Of a DNA stretch of 64,000 bases, positions 33,521 through 42,239 are shown one piece after another (position 1 is the stretch's first letter; each line of letters starts with the position of its first letter). Source of the DNA: Halomonas llamarensis (GTDB taxonomy: Bacteria > Pseudomonadota > Gammaproteobacteria > Pseudomonadales > Halomonadaceae); assembly GCF_023555005.1 (NCBI RefSeq), contig NZ_JAMJPJ010000003.1, positions 118,053-182,052 on the forward strand, read 5' to 3'. Under the pieces are notes generated by a model. It searched no databases, had not been told where the DNA came from, and was given only the letters and a program-made list of their open reading frames with translations. Position numbers and translations under genes: made by a program.

Positions 33521-34099
33521 ATGGCTAAGCTAGACAAAGAAGCGCTCGCTTCGCTCGACTCCATGCGTGAGCTTATGGACGACGCGGACTGCCTGATCAC
33601 CCAAGAGCAGGTAGAGCACGCACTTGACCGTATGGCAGATGAAATTAATCGCGATCTCGGCGATAAGCTACCGGTGTTCTACTGTGTCATGAATGGTGGC
33701 CTGATTACCACTGGGCATCTACTAACACGCCTTGGCTTTCCATTAGAAGTGGACTATCTCCATGCGACGCGCTATCGAAGCGAGCTCCGCGGAGGGGAGC
33801 TGTTCTGGCGTGTTTCACCCGAAGTCCCTATGGCGGGTCGCCACGTTGTCATTATTGATGACATTTTAGATGAAGGCGCCACGCTTGCCGCTATCTTGGA
33901 CTACTGCAAAGAAGCGCAAGCCGCGAGCATCAGCACCGCGGTGCTCGTGGATAAACAGCACAACCGCAAAGCAGTACCCGGACTTAAAGCCGATTATTGC
34001 GGGCTAGAAGTGGCTGATCGCTTCGTCTTTGGTTTCGGCATGGATTATAAAGGCTATTGGCGCAACGCCCCAGGCATTTTTGCCCCTAAAGGTCTCTGA
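33521..34099 (+). CDS. hpt: Hypoxanthine-guanine phosphoribosyltransferase
   Basis: A 192-residue purine salvage enzyme with a type I phosphoribosyltransferase fold. It has a long N-terminal helix region, YCVMNGGLITTGHLL near 54, and the PRPP loop VVIIDDILDEGATLAA near 109, then VADRFVFGFGMDYKGYWRN with the base-contact Phe. The N-terminal part differs from the short E. coli Hpt and resembles the Pseudomonas type. The gene follows nagZ by 28 bases. Confidence 0.9.
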   Translation: MAKLDKEALASLDSMRELMDDADCLITQEQVEHALDRMADEINRDLGDKLPVFYCVMNGGLITTGHLLTRLGFPLEVDYLHATRYRSELRGGELFWRVSPEVPMAGRHVVIIDDILDEGATLAAILDYCKEAQAASISTAVLVDKQHNRKAVPGLKADYCGLEVADRFVFGFGMDYKGYWRNAPGIFAPKGL

Positions 34100-34119
34100 A
34101 GCATTACGCTTAGTCGCCA

Positions 34120-34953
34120 TCAGCGCGGTGAAAAACGCCGAGCCAGCCCGGTTTCGGCAATCATGCGGGTCGAGATTTCTTCTACCGAGAAGCGTGTCGT
34201 ATCGATGTAGGGAATATGCATCGAACGGTAGAGTGACTCGGCCTGTTCCACTTCCTGAAAGCACTGATCCATTGAGCTATAGCGGCTATTGGGCCGACGC
34301 TCGTTACGTATCGCAGAAAGTCGACGGGCATCGATGGTTAGGCCAAACAGTTTATGTTGGTGCGGCGCTAACACTTTTGGTAGCTTGAGTACGCCATCTT
34401 CGTCCTGATCGTCTTCGGTAAGCGGGTAGTTGGCCGCACGAATCCCAAACTGCAACGCTAGGTAGAGCGATGTCGGTGTCTTGCCGCAGCGCGAAACCCC
34501 CACCAGAATAATATCGGCTTTACTGTACTGATGTGTGCGCGCCCCGTCGTCGTTATCCAGCGCAAAGTGAACCGAGTGAATTCGGTCCATGTAGACGTCA
34601 TCGCTACCAATGGAGTGCGTACGCCCGACACTGTACGAGGAGTGCGTATCGAGCTCTTGTTCCAGCGGTTTCAGAAAGGTGGAAAAAATATCCACTTTAA
34701 AGCCCAGTGCTTGGCGAATGACGTCACGAATCTCTTGATCCACAATGGTATCAATAATGATCGGTCGCTCGCCGTCGCGGTTGGCAGTGGCGTTGATCAC
34801 TTCCACCAACGTATGGGCTTTCTCCAGCGTGTCGATATAGGGCTTCGTTTGCATGTTGATATCGACATTCTCAAACTGCGCAAGCAGGCTACGGCCTAAG
34901 CTTTCGGCGGTAATCCCGGTGCCGTCAGAGATAAAAAAAGCAGTGCGTGTCAT
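34120..34953 (-). CDS. ppsR: PEP synthetase regulatory protein (kinase/pyrophosphorylase, DUF299)
   Basis: Bifunctional enzyme that inactivates PEP synthase by ADP-dependent phosphorylation of a threonine next to the catalytic His, and reactivates it by Pi-dependent removal. It has 277 residues. Features: [15 protein letters not shown] at the N-terminus, the P-loop [15 protein letters not shown] near 153, and ANYPL. It is divergent from its target ppsA, the usual arrangement. Confidence 0.95.
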   Translation of the reverse strand: MTRTAFFISDGTGITAESLGRSLLAQFENVDINMQTKPYIDTLEKAHTLVEVINATANRDGERPIIIDTIVDQEIRDVIRQALGFKVDIFSTFLKPLEQELDTHSSYSVGRTHSIGSDDVYMDRIHSVHFALDNDDGARTHQYSKADIILVGVSRCGKTPTSLYLALQFGIRAANYPLTEDDQDEDGVLKLPKVLAPHQHKLFGLTIDARRLSAIRNERRPNSRYSSMDQCFQEVEQAESLYRSMHIPYIDTTRFSVEEISTRMIAETGLARRFSPR

Positions 34954-34962
34954 GGTGTGCTT

Positions 34963-34994
34963 AACTCAGTAGTCAATAAACTCAGTAATTAATA
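34963..34994. repeat. 16-bp imperfect tandem repeat upstream of ppsR
   Basis: aactcagtagtcaata (34963-34978) abuts aactcagtaattaata (34979-34994), 14 of 16 identical, 10 bases before the ppsR start on the other strand. Confidence 0.8.
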
Positions 34995-35236
34995 AATAGT
35001 GGCGACTATTGTCGAGCGTTGTGATGCCGATGACAATGTCGTTCGAACGACAAAATTCACTGACGGCTATAACGGCCTCACTACAGAACTGGGCGAAAAA
35101 ACCGTTATGTTGTAAATATCCTCCACTCTCTGCGCGTTTAGACTAATGGCGAATATATTCGGCCGGTGCTAGGGTGTCAGCGTCAATCAGTAGAGGCCGA
35201 CTGGCCGTACGGATGTTTAAATGCGAGGGGGATTGC

Positions 35237-37609
35237 GTGGAAGAGTATATTCTGTGGTTTGATCAGTTGGGTATGGCCGACGTCGAGCGCGTGGGCGGGA
35301 AAAACGCCTCGCTGGGTGAAATGATCTCTAACCTGTCGGAAGTGGGAGTCACCGTCCCCGGCGGTTTTGCCACAACCGCTCATGCCTACCGTGAATTTCT
35401 TTCCCACGAAGGCCTCAACGAACGCATCAACGACACGCTAAATCGCTTGGATGTTGATGACGTTCAAGCGCTAAGCGAAGCCGGACGCAATATCCGCCAG
35501 TGGATTATCGATACACCGCTACCGCCAACGTTTGAAGCCGCGCTGCGCGACGCTTACGAAAAACTGCAACAGCAACACCCGCATTTGAAAGTCGCCGTGC
35601 GTAGCTCGGCAACTGCTGAAGATCTTCCCGATGCCTCGTTTGCCGGTCAGCAAGAGACCTTCCTTAATATTGAAGGCTTTGCCAATATCAAGCGTGCGGT
35701 GCACGAAGTTTTCGCCTCGTTGTTTAATGACCGTGCGATCTCTTACCGTGTGCATCGCGGCTATGCCCACGAAAACGTCGCGCTCTCCGCTGGTATTCAG
35801 AAAATGGTGCGCTCGGAAACCGGTTCGGCTGGCGTGATGTTTACCCTGGATACCGAGTCTGGCTACCGCGATGCGGTGTTTGTTACTGCGTCTTGGGGGT
35901 TGGGCGAGACAGTGGTGCAGGGCGCGGTGAACCCGGATGAGTTCTATGTACACAAGCCGACGTTGGCCGCAGGACGCCCGGCAGTGCTGCGCCGTAACCT
36001 GGGTTCTAAACTGATCAAGATGGTCTATGGTGAAGATGCCAGCGCGGGTAAGTCGGTGGAAACCGTCGATGTGCCGCTGAAAGACCGTAGTCGTTTCTGC
36101 ATCGACGATGAGCAGATCATGGCGTTGTCGCGTCAAGCGATGACGATTGAAGCGCACTACCAGCGGCCAATGGATATCGAGTGGGCGCTTGATGGAGACG
36201 ATGGCAAGCTTTACATCGTTCAGGCTCGACCGGAAACCGTTGTCTCTCAGCAGGAAGGTGGCAAACTCGAGCGCTTCAACCTTAAAGAGAAGGGGCGCAC
36301 GTTGGTGACCGGCCGCGCGATTGGCCAGCGCATTGGTAGCGGTGCGGTCAAGGTAGTACTTAGTCCTGATGAAATGGACAAGATCAACGACGGCGATGTG
36401 CTGGTCACCGACATGACCGACCCTGATTGGGAGCCGATCATGAAACGTGCTTCTGCCATTGTCACTAATCGGGGGGGGCGCACCTGCCACGCGGCAATCA
36501 TTGCCCGTGAACTTGGCATTCCTGCCGTGGTGGGGTGTGGCGACGCCACGAAGCTGCTTAACGAAGGCAGCGACGTAACCGTCTCTTGCGCGGAAGGCGA
36601 TACGGGTCACGTCTATGAGGGGTTGCTAGAGTTTGATCATAATGTCTCAAGCATTGATGCAATGCCAGAGATTCCGTTCAAAATTATGATGAACGTCGGC
36701 AACCCAGATCGTGCGTTCAGTTTTGCCAGCTTACCTAATGCGGGTGTGGGTTTAGCGCGCCTTGAATTTATCATTAACCGTATGATTGGCGTTCACCCCA
36801 AAGCGCTGTTGGAGTACGACACGCTGCCGTCAGATTTGCAGCAAATTATTGATTTGCGCACCGCAGGCTATGATGACCCGGTTAGCTTCTACGTTGATAA
36901 ACTGGTTGAAGGTATCTCGACACTGGCAGCGTCGTTCTATCCGCAGCGCGTCATCGTTCGTCTCTCGGACTTTAAGTCTAACGAGTACGAAAACCTCATC
37001 GGCGGTAAGCTTTACGAGCCCGGTGAAGAAAACCCAATGCTTGGTTTCCGCGGTGCCTCTCGCTATATTTCTGATGCGTTTCGACCATGTTTTGAGCTTG
37101 AGTGCCGCGCGCTTAAACGCGTGCGAGAAGTGATGGGGCTCGACAATATCGAAATCATGGTGCCTTTTGTGCGCACGACTGAGGAAGCGTGTGAGGTAGT
37201 GGATCTGCTCGCGGCCAATGGGTTGAAGCGCGGAGATCATGGCTTGAAGGTCATTATGATGTGCGAGCTTCCGGCCAATGCGCTACTGGCCGATGAGTTC
37301 CTACAGTACTTTGACGGTTTCTCCATCGGCTCAAACGACTTAACCCAGCTGACATTGGGCCTCGATCGAGACTCGGGTATTGTGGCGCATCTGTTTGATG
37401 AGCGTAACGAAGCGGTGAAAAAGCTGCTGGCGATGGCGATTCAAGCGTGTAAAGCGCAAGGCAAATACGTGGGGATTTGCGGTCAAGGGCCGTCGGATCA
37501 CCCGGACTTGGCGAAATGGCTGATGGAGCAAGGGATCGACTCTGTTTCTCTTAACCCTGATGCCGTCTTGGAAACTTGGTTTATGCTTGCTGGCGAAAAG
37601 CTCGGCTAA
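35237..37609 (+). CDS. ppsA: Phosphoenolpyruvate synthase
   Basis: Converts pyruvate, ATP and water to PEP, AMP and Pi for gluconeogenesis. It has 790 residues, matching the Pseudomonas enzyme. The N-terminal ATP-grasp part has [10 protein letters not shown] and [18 protein letters not shown], the swivelling domain has the phospho-accepting His418 in [12 protein letters not shown], and the C-terminal PEP/pyruvate barrel has [20 protein letters not shown] and CGQGPSDH. I chose the GTG at 35237 ([13 protein letters not shown]): GAGGGGG lies just before it and the N-terminus then aligns with known PpsA. The frame opens earlier at 35174 and 35213. Confidence 0.95.
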   Translation: MEEYILWFDQLGMADVERVGGKNASLGEMISNLSEVGVTVPGGFATTAHAYREFLSHEGLNERINDTLNRLDVDDVQALSEAGRNIRQWIIDTPLPPTFEAALRDAYEKLQQQHPHLKVAVRSSATAEDLPDASFAGQQETFLNIEGFANIKRAVHEVFASLFNDRAISYRVHRGYAHENVALSAGIQKMVRSETGSAGVMFTLDTESGYRDAVFVTASWGLGETVVQGAVNPDEFYVHKPTLAAGRPAVLRRNLGSKLIKMVYGEDASAGKSVETVDVPLKDRSRFCIDDEQIMALSRQAMTIEAHYQRPMDIEWALDGDDGKLYIVQARPETVVSQQEGGKLERFNLKEKGRTLVTGRAIGQRIGSGAVKVVLSPDEMDKINDGDVLVTDMTDPDWEPIMKRASAIVTNRGGRTCHAAIIARELGIPAVVGCGDATKLLNEGSDVTVSCAEGDTGHVYEGLLEFDHNVSSIDAMPEIPFKIMMNVGNPDRAFSFASLPNAGVGLARLEFIINRMIGVHPKALLEYDTLPSDLQQIIDLRTAGYDDPVSFYVDKLVEGISTLAASFYPQRVIVRLSDFKSNEYENLIGGKLYEPGEENPMLGFRGASRYISDAFRPCFELECRALKRVREVMGLDNIEIMVPFVRTTEEACEVVDLLAANGLKRGDHGLKVIMMCELPANALLADEFLQYFDGFSIGSNDLTQLTLGLDRDSGIVAHLFDERNEAVKKLLAMAIQACKAQGKYVGICGQGPSDHPDLAKWLMEQGIDSVSLNPDAVLETWFMLAGEKLG

Positions 37610-37637
37610 AAAGCGGCAACGTCATTTTTTGTTTCAT

Positions 37638-37667
37638 ACGCCCGGCCTAACGCTGGGCGTTTTAGTT
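37638..37667 (+). terminator. Terminator after ppsA
   Basis: A 9-bp stem (37638-37646 with 37652-37660, one G-T pair) with a 5-base loop, followed by TTTTAGTTT. Confidence 0.75.
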
Positions 37668-37714
37668 TGAGGTACAGTGAGGCCAATGAACACCGCGAAC
37701 GAATAGGAGTGCTT

Positions 37715-39511
37715 ATGTTACGCCACTGGAAAAAACGCTGGCCGCTAGGTTTTTTGCTGCTGCCGCTATCTGCAGCGGGATTTAGCTACGAAACGCCGGC
37801 CATCTCGCCGGAAACCGAGTCGGGTTTTGAAGAAAAACCCGGCTGGAAGGCGGAGAAGTTTGCGGTGGCGGCGGCAAACCCGTTGGCTACTGATGCGGGT
37901 TATCAAGTGCTCAAAGCGGGGGGTAATGCGATAGACGCGGCTGTCGCGGTGCAGATGGTGCTGGCCTTGGTCGAGCCGCAGTCAAGCGGGATCGGCGGCG
38001 GTAGCTTTTTGCTCCATTTTGATGGGGCCACCGTTCAAGCATTTGACGGGCGTGAGACAGCACCGGCAGCCGTGGATGAGGGGCTTTTCCTTGATGGCGA
38101 GGGCGAACCACTGGCTTTTATGGAGGCGGTGGCAAGTGGGCGATCGGTAGGCGTGCCGGGTACGCTAAAAATGCTTGAAAAAGCCCATAATAAACATGGG
38201 GCGCTCGCGTGGGACGCGCTTTTCACCCCAGCAATTACCTTGGCGGAAGAGGGGGTCAAGGTTAGTCCCCGCTTACACCAGAGCCTAGCGAGTGATGAGG
38301 CGCTTCGAAACGATTCGTTGGCAAAAGCGTTTTATTATCAAGGCAAAGACACGCCAGTGGCCATCGGGGAAGTGCTAAAAAACCCCGCTTTAGCGGAAAT
38401 TCTGCGCCAGATTGCCCAGCATGGTATTCACGTTTTGCACGAAGGAGCTATCGCAGAAGATTTGGTCCAACGCGTGAATACACATCACGACCGCCCAGGC
38501 GAGATAAGCCTGGGCGATTTGGCCGAGTACGAAGCCTTAATTCGGGAGCCGCTGTGTACCCCGTGGCGTCAATGGAAGGTGTGTGGCTTTCCGCCTCCCT
38601 CGTCGGGGCATTTAACCGTGATGCAGATGTTGGGCATGCTGGATCACCAGGCGATGCTTGAAGCGCCTCTAGATAGCGGGGCACCAAGCGGAGGCTGGTT
38701 GCATCAGTTTTTAGAGGTCTCGCGTCTTGCCTTTGCAGATCGCAACCGTTATATCGCCGACCCTGGCTTTATAGGTGCACCAGATGGTGACTGGAATACC
38801 CTGCTCGCGCCTGCTTACTTGGCTAAGCGTGCCGCCTTGGTCTCTTCCGATAAAAGCATGGGGAGTGGGGCTAAGCCTGGCAACCCAGGTGAGCTTAACG
38901 TTAGCTGGGCGGTGGCACCTTCGCAGCCAGAGTATGGCACTAGCCATATCAGCATCGTGGATGCTGACGGACGAGCGGTGGCGATGACATCATCGATTGA
39001 GCAGGCGTTTGGTTCGCGTATTCTCGCCGATGGTGGCACAGGGCTTGCCGGTGGGTACCTGCTCAACAATCAGCTTACGGACTTCTCTTTCGTACCCGAA
39101 GTGGAAGGCAAACCGGTCGCCAATCGAGTCGAAGCGGGTAAGCGGCCACGCTCGAGCATGAGCCCAACGCTGATTTTCGAGCGTGAAAGTGGTGAGTTTG
39201 TGGGAAGCTTGGGCTCACCCGGCGGGGCGGCGATTATTCACTACACGGCACGTACGTTAGTGGCGTTACGAGATTGGGATCTAAACGCCCAAGAGGCGCT
39301 AAACCTCCCGCATGCCATTACACTTGGAGATAGTGTGTTTGTTGAAGCCGATCGCTTCCCGGAAGAGACGCTAGACGCGCTAGAGGAATACGGTCATCAG
39401 GTAACGCAACGCGAGCTCACAAGCGGACTACAAGTGATTATGCGCCAAGACGATGCCACCCTTTTCGGTGGAGCTGACCCTCGGCGGGAAGGGGTAGTGA
39501 TGGGCGATTAA
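37715..39511 (+). CDS. ggt: Gamma-glutamyltranspeptidase
   Basis: Periplasmic Ntn-hydrolase that cleaves glutathione and other gamma-glutamyl compounds. It has 598 residues. A Sec signal (KKRWPLGFLLLPLSAAGFS) is followed by the large-subunit part, with GGNAIDAAVA, SGIGGGSFLL and the Arg in FDGRETAP. Self-cleavage is at Thr409 in YGTSHISIVD, which becomes the nucleophile of the small subunit. RPRSSMSPTL and GSPGGAAI follow. Start at ATG 37715 with AGGAG in front. It is a single gene, convergent with the GDPD gene. Confidence 0.93.
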   Translation: MLRHWKKRWPLGFLLLPLSAAGFSYETPAISPETESGFEEKPGWKAEKFAVAAANPLATDAGYQVLKAGGNAIDAAVAVQMVLALVEPQSSGIGGGSFLLHFDGATVQAFDGRETAPAAVDEGLFLDGEGEPLAFMEAVASGRSVGVPGTLKMLEKAHNKHGALAWDALFTPAITLAEEGVKVSPRLHQSLASDEALRNDSLAKAFYYQGKDTPVAIGEVLKNPALAEILRQIAQHGIHVLHEGAIAEDLVQRVNTHHDRPGEISLGDLAEYEALIREPLCTPWRQWKVCGFPPPSSGHLTVMQMLGMLDHQAMLEAPLDSGAPSGGWLHQFLEVSRLAFADRNRYIADPGFIGAPDGDWNTLLAPAYLAKRAALVSSDKSMGSGAKPGNPGELNVSWAVAPSQPEYGTSHISIVDADGRAVAMTSSIEQAFGSRILADGGTGLAGGYLLNNQLTDFSFVPEVEGKPVANRVEAGKRPRSSMSPTLIFERESGEFVGSLGSPGGAAIIHYTARTLVALRDWDLNAQEALNLPHAITLGDSVFVEADRFPEETLDALEEYGHQVTQRELTSGLQVIMRQDDATLFGGADPRREGVVMGD

Positions 39512-39517
39512 TTCTCG

Positions 39518-41401
39518 TCACTGGCGAAGCCAGTTGCGCAGTTTGACCAGCATGAGACCGCCGTCGCTGAGTTCGCGGCGGTTGTTTAGAAGCGCTGCGA
39601 GTTGATCAGGGTAGTCGGTAATAATCGCATCGACGCCCATATCCATCAGCGTTGACATGCGGACGCGACTATTGACCGTCCAGGCGTGGATTTCGTAACC
39701 GTAAAGAACTGCCAAGCGCATCTCCCGTTTAGTGATGCGGTTATGGCGCAAGCCAAGCGCATCAAATTCACCTCGGTTGAGCGTGCCGGGAAGAATTAGC
39801 TGGGCCAATAATGTTTTACGTAAGCCGGGCACCTGCGCTGTTAAATAACTGAGTAGTGCCGGTGTCATCGTGGCTACGCGCATTTCGGCAAACGCATTAG
39901 GAAAACCGCAGTATGCATAAGCATTCAGTGATATTTTCTGTTGAGCCCAGCAAGCACGTCTCTCATCGCTTTCGGTGTGTAGCGTAGCGATGACGGCGTC
40001 GGCGAGTCGTCGGCTTTGGCCTGGGAGTGGCTTCATGTCTATCATCAGGCTGGCTTTGCCGCGCACGGCACGTAAGGTTTCATCTAGGCCGGGTATATGC
40101 TCACCTTGAAAGGCATCACCGAACCAGCTGCCCACATCAAATTGGCTTAGCTTTTCGCGGGTTAAATCGCTAAATTCGCGCTGGTCACCTGTCAGGCGCG
40201 CCATACTGCGGTCGTGATAGAGCATTACCTGTTCATCGGCGGTTAAGCGTACATCAATCTCAATGGAATCGGCGCCGTCTCTGATCGCCTGATGCGTTGC
40301 GGCCAGCGTGTTTTCCGGTGCTACCATTGAACTACCACGATGGGCGATAATCTCAACATCGTCGCTTAGCTCGAAGCTATTGAGTATCCACCACGCCTGT
40401 AACCCCGCAAATAGCAGTACGCCAAGCTCTACCGCCCAAGCAAGGCGCCCAGGGTGTGAGGCTTGGGGCGCTGCAGCGTGCTGCGAGCGATGGGTAAGTT
40501 GCAGGTATAAGCAGGCCGATAGCATGGCATTGACTGCAATGCCTAAAAACGTGATGGCAAGGGTCACGAGCACATAGCCCGTTAGGTAGGCCAGCATCGC
40601 CGGCAACAGGACGGCGTTATGTTCCGGTAACCACCAAAGCAGGGGGGTGAACAAGCGATCAAAAAGCAGTGTGGTTAAAATCGGCAGCACAATAATGCCG
40701 ACCAGTACGAGGAGCACCGCCGTGCCAATTGAGCGATGCCAGCCACGGGTAAGTATAACGCTGCGCTTGAGAGCCCCCGAAGGTGACATGTTCTCCAGTG
40801 CCACTAGAGGGAGTGCCAGTACCCACCGCAGGTAGAGCCTTGCCGCAAGCCACACCCACAGCCCCGCCATTGGTAGAGTCGACGCAACAAAGTACCACAG
40901 CACCGGTGGCTTCACGCGTAGTAGGTAATAGCTATCTAGCCCGCCAAGCCAAGCGTCATAAAGCCACGCTAGGGCGAACATAAAAGGCGCTATCAATAAG
41001 AGATGAGAGCCCACCTGCAGGATGACGAGACCGGCTAGCGCGGGCAGACGCCGAGTGCTAAGCCACAGTGCGTCTAATGCTAGGCGATAGTGATTGTCAC
41101 GTGGGCGTATGGCGACATGAAGCATGCCGGCCTGCTGCCAATAAAGCACCAGAAACCCAAGACCCAACACCACCAATGACACGCCTAACCCCAGCGGGCT
41201 AAACAGAAGGGCGACGAGTTCATCGGTAGTGACAACCGTTCGATTGAGCTGCGCTAAAAACCCGTGAAGCAACCAAATAACGGCAGGTAAGAATAGAGCA
41301 GAGGCGAGCACGGTGAAAAATAGATGGAAGGCAATGAGTGGCCGAAGGTGGTCACGCAGTGTTCTGAGTAAGGACTTTCCTAGCGTATTCAGTGGCTGCA
41401 T
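39518..41401 (-). CDS. Membrane-anchored glycerophosphodiester phosphodiesterase
   Basis: A 627-residue two-part protein. Residues 1 to about 345 hold eight or so hydrophobic segments of the GPDPase membrane domain; residues about 350-600 are a GDPD catalytic domain with IIAHRGSSMVAPENTLAA, IEIDVRLT, LYHDRSM, FDVGSWFG and DAIITDYPD. The catalytic part should face one side of the inner membrane; which side is not clear from sequence. The domain order is that of Gram-positive and some proteobacterial homologues. It complements the soluble GDPD at 274-1047. Confidence 0.88.
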   Translation of the reverse strand: MQPLNTLGKSLLRTLRDHLRPLIAFHLFFTVLASALFLPAVIWLLHGFLAQLNRTVVTTDELVALLFSPLGLGVSLVVLGLGFLVLYWQQAGMLHVAIRPRDNHYRLALDALWLSTRRLPALAGLVILQVGSHLLLIAPFMFALAWLYDAWLGGLDSYYLLRVKPPVLWYFVASTLPMAGLWVWLAARLYLRWVLALPLVALENMSPSGALKRSVILTRGWHRSIGTAVLLVLVGIIVLPILTTLLFDRLFTPLLWWLPEHNAVLLPAMLAYLTGYVLVTLAITFLGIAVNAMLSACLYLQLTHRSQHAAAPQASHPGRLAWAVELGVLLFAGLQAWWILNSFELSDDVEIIAHRGSSMVAPENTLAATHQAIRDGADSIEIDVRLTADEQVMLYHDRSMARLTGDQREFSDLTREKLSQFDVGSWFGDAFQGEHIPGLDETLRAVRGKASLMIDMKPLPGQSRRLADAVIATLHTESDERRACWAQQKISLNAYAYCGFPNAFAEMRVATMTPALLSYLTAQVPGLRKTLLAQLILPGTLNRGEFDALGLRHNRITKREMRLAVLYGYEIHAWTVNSRVRMSTLMDMGVDAIITDYPDQLAALLNNRRELSDGGLMLVKLRNWLRQ

Positions 41402-41542
41402 AGTAATGGTTGAACAAACCTAGCTGACCAAGAATGACGAAACGGTCGTGGGACACGTTAAGTGGCTAAACAGTGCCGTGCCATCTCACGTTGAAAGACT
41501 AGGGTGGCACTGTTCCACCACCCTTGGCAAACGAGGAAAAAA

Positions 41543-42055
41543 TCAAGCGGGGAGCGTCAGACGTTCTTTGGCAATGAGGATCCCGTTGTTATCGGCATAC
41601 AGCCACTGCCCCGGCTCGATGGTGACCCCGCCAAACGTGACAGCAATATCGCGCTGCCCTTCATCGCGTTTTTCACTTTTGCGCGGGTGACTGCCGAGCG
41701 CCTGCACGCCAAGGGTCAGGGTGGCGAGAATATCCACATCACGCACGCAGCCATACATTACAATGCCTGCCCAGCCGTTTTTGACGGCTTGTTCGGCGAG
41801 CATATCGCCAAGCATCGCGCAGCGGTAAGAGCCGCCAGCATCGACCACCAACACGGCTCCATCACCGGGTTCGGCGACGGCCCGTTTGACCATTGAATTG
41901 TCCTCAAAGCACTTAATCGTACGTACCGGCCCGCCGAAAGCGTCTAAGCCACCGAAATTGGCAAAGAGTGGCTCAATAACGTTTACGTCGGGATAACGAT
42001 CGCAAATGTCGGGGGTCACGATATCGTTTTCATTGAGGTTCATCGATACACTCAT
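41543..42055 (-). CDS. rraA: Regulator of RNase E activity RraA / RraA-fold protein
   Basis: A 170-residue RraA-fold protein, close to E. coli RraA (161). Features: [61 protein letters not shown], and [14 protein letters not shown] with a Arg-Asp pair. In E. coli it binds and inhibits RNase E; related proteins are 4-hydroxy-4-methyl-2-oxoglutarate/oxaloacetate aldolases, so either role is possible. AAGGAG lies before the ATG. An imperfect 20-bp tandem repeat lies directly upstream. Confidence 0.87.
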   Translation of the reverse strand: MSVSMNLNENDIVTPDICDRYPDVNVIEPLFANFGGLDAFGGPVRTIKCFEDNSMVKRAVAEPGDGAVLVVDAGGSYRCAMLGDMLAEQAVKNGWAGIVMYGCVRDVDILATLTLGVQALGSHPRKSEKRDEGQRDIAVTFGGVTIEPGQWLYADNNGILIAKERLTLPA

Positions 42056-42072
42056 GGAAAACTCCTTATGCT

Positions 42073-42112
42073 TTATCTAATAGAAAATGATGTTATCTAA
42101 TAAGCCATGATG
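42073..42112. repeat. 20-bp imperfect tandem repeat upstream of rraA
   Basis: Bases 42073-42092 and 42093-42112 match at 16 of 20 positions; both begin ttatctaata and end atgatg. They lie 17 bases before the rraA start. Confidence 0.75.
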
Positions 42113-42124
42113 ACGACCAGTATC

Positions 42125-42163
42125 GAAAAAACGCCCCGCCTGCAAAGGCAGGAACGGGGCGTT
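42125..42163 (-). terminator. Terminator of acnB
   Basis: Read on the minus strand, a 9-bp outer stem (aacgccccg with cggggcgtt) and a 5-bp inner stem are followed by TTTTTT. It lies 77 bases after the acnB stop. Confidence 0.85.
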
Positions 42164-42239
42164 CGGTCATCGGCTCAGAAGCGTAATGCCTGCTTCTGTG
42201 ATGGTGCGAGCATCGGCGATGTCGGTCAGGTGGAGGCGA

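Noticed and set aside
36471..36478. Frameshift in ppsA at the 8-G run
   Set aside because: The frame reads through correctly into the catalytic [12 protein letters not shown] segment on the same frame as both ends.
18704..42112. CRISPR array or REP elements from the short repeats
   Set aside because: Each repeat has only two abutting copies, unit sequences differ, and there are no spacers or cas genes.
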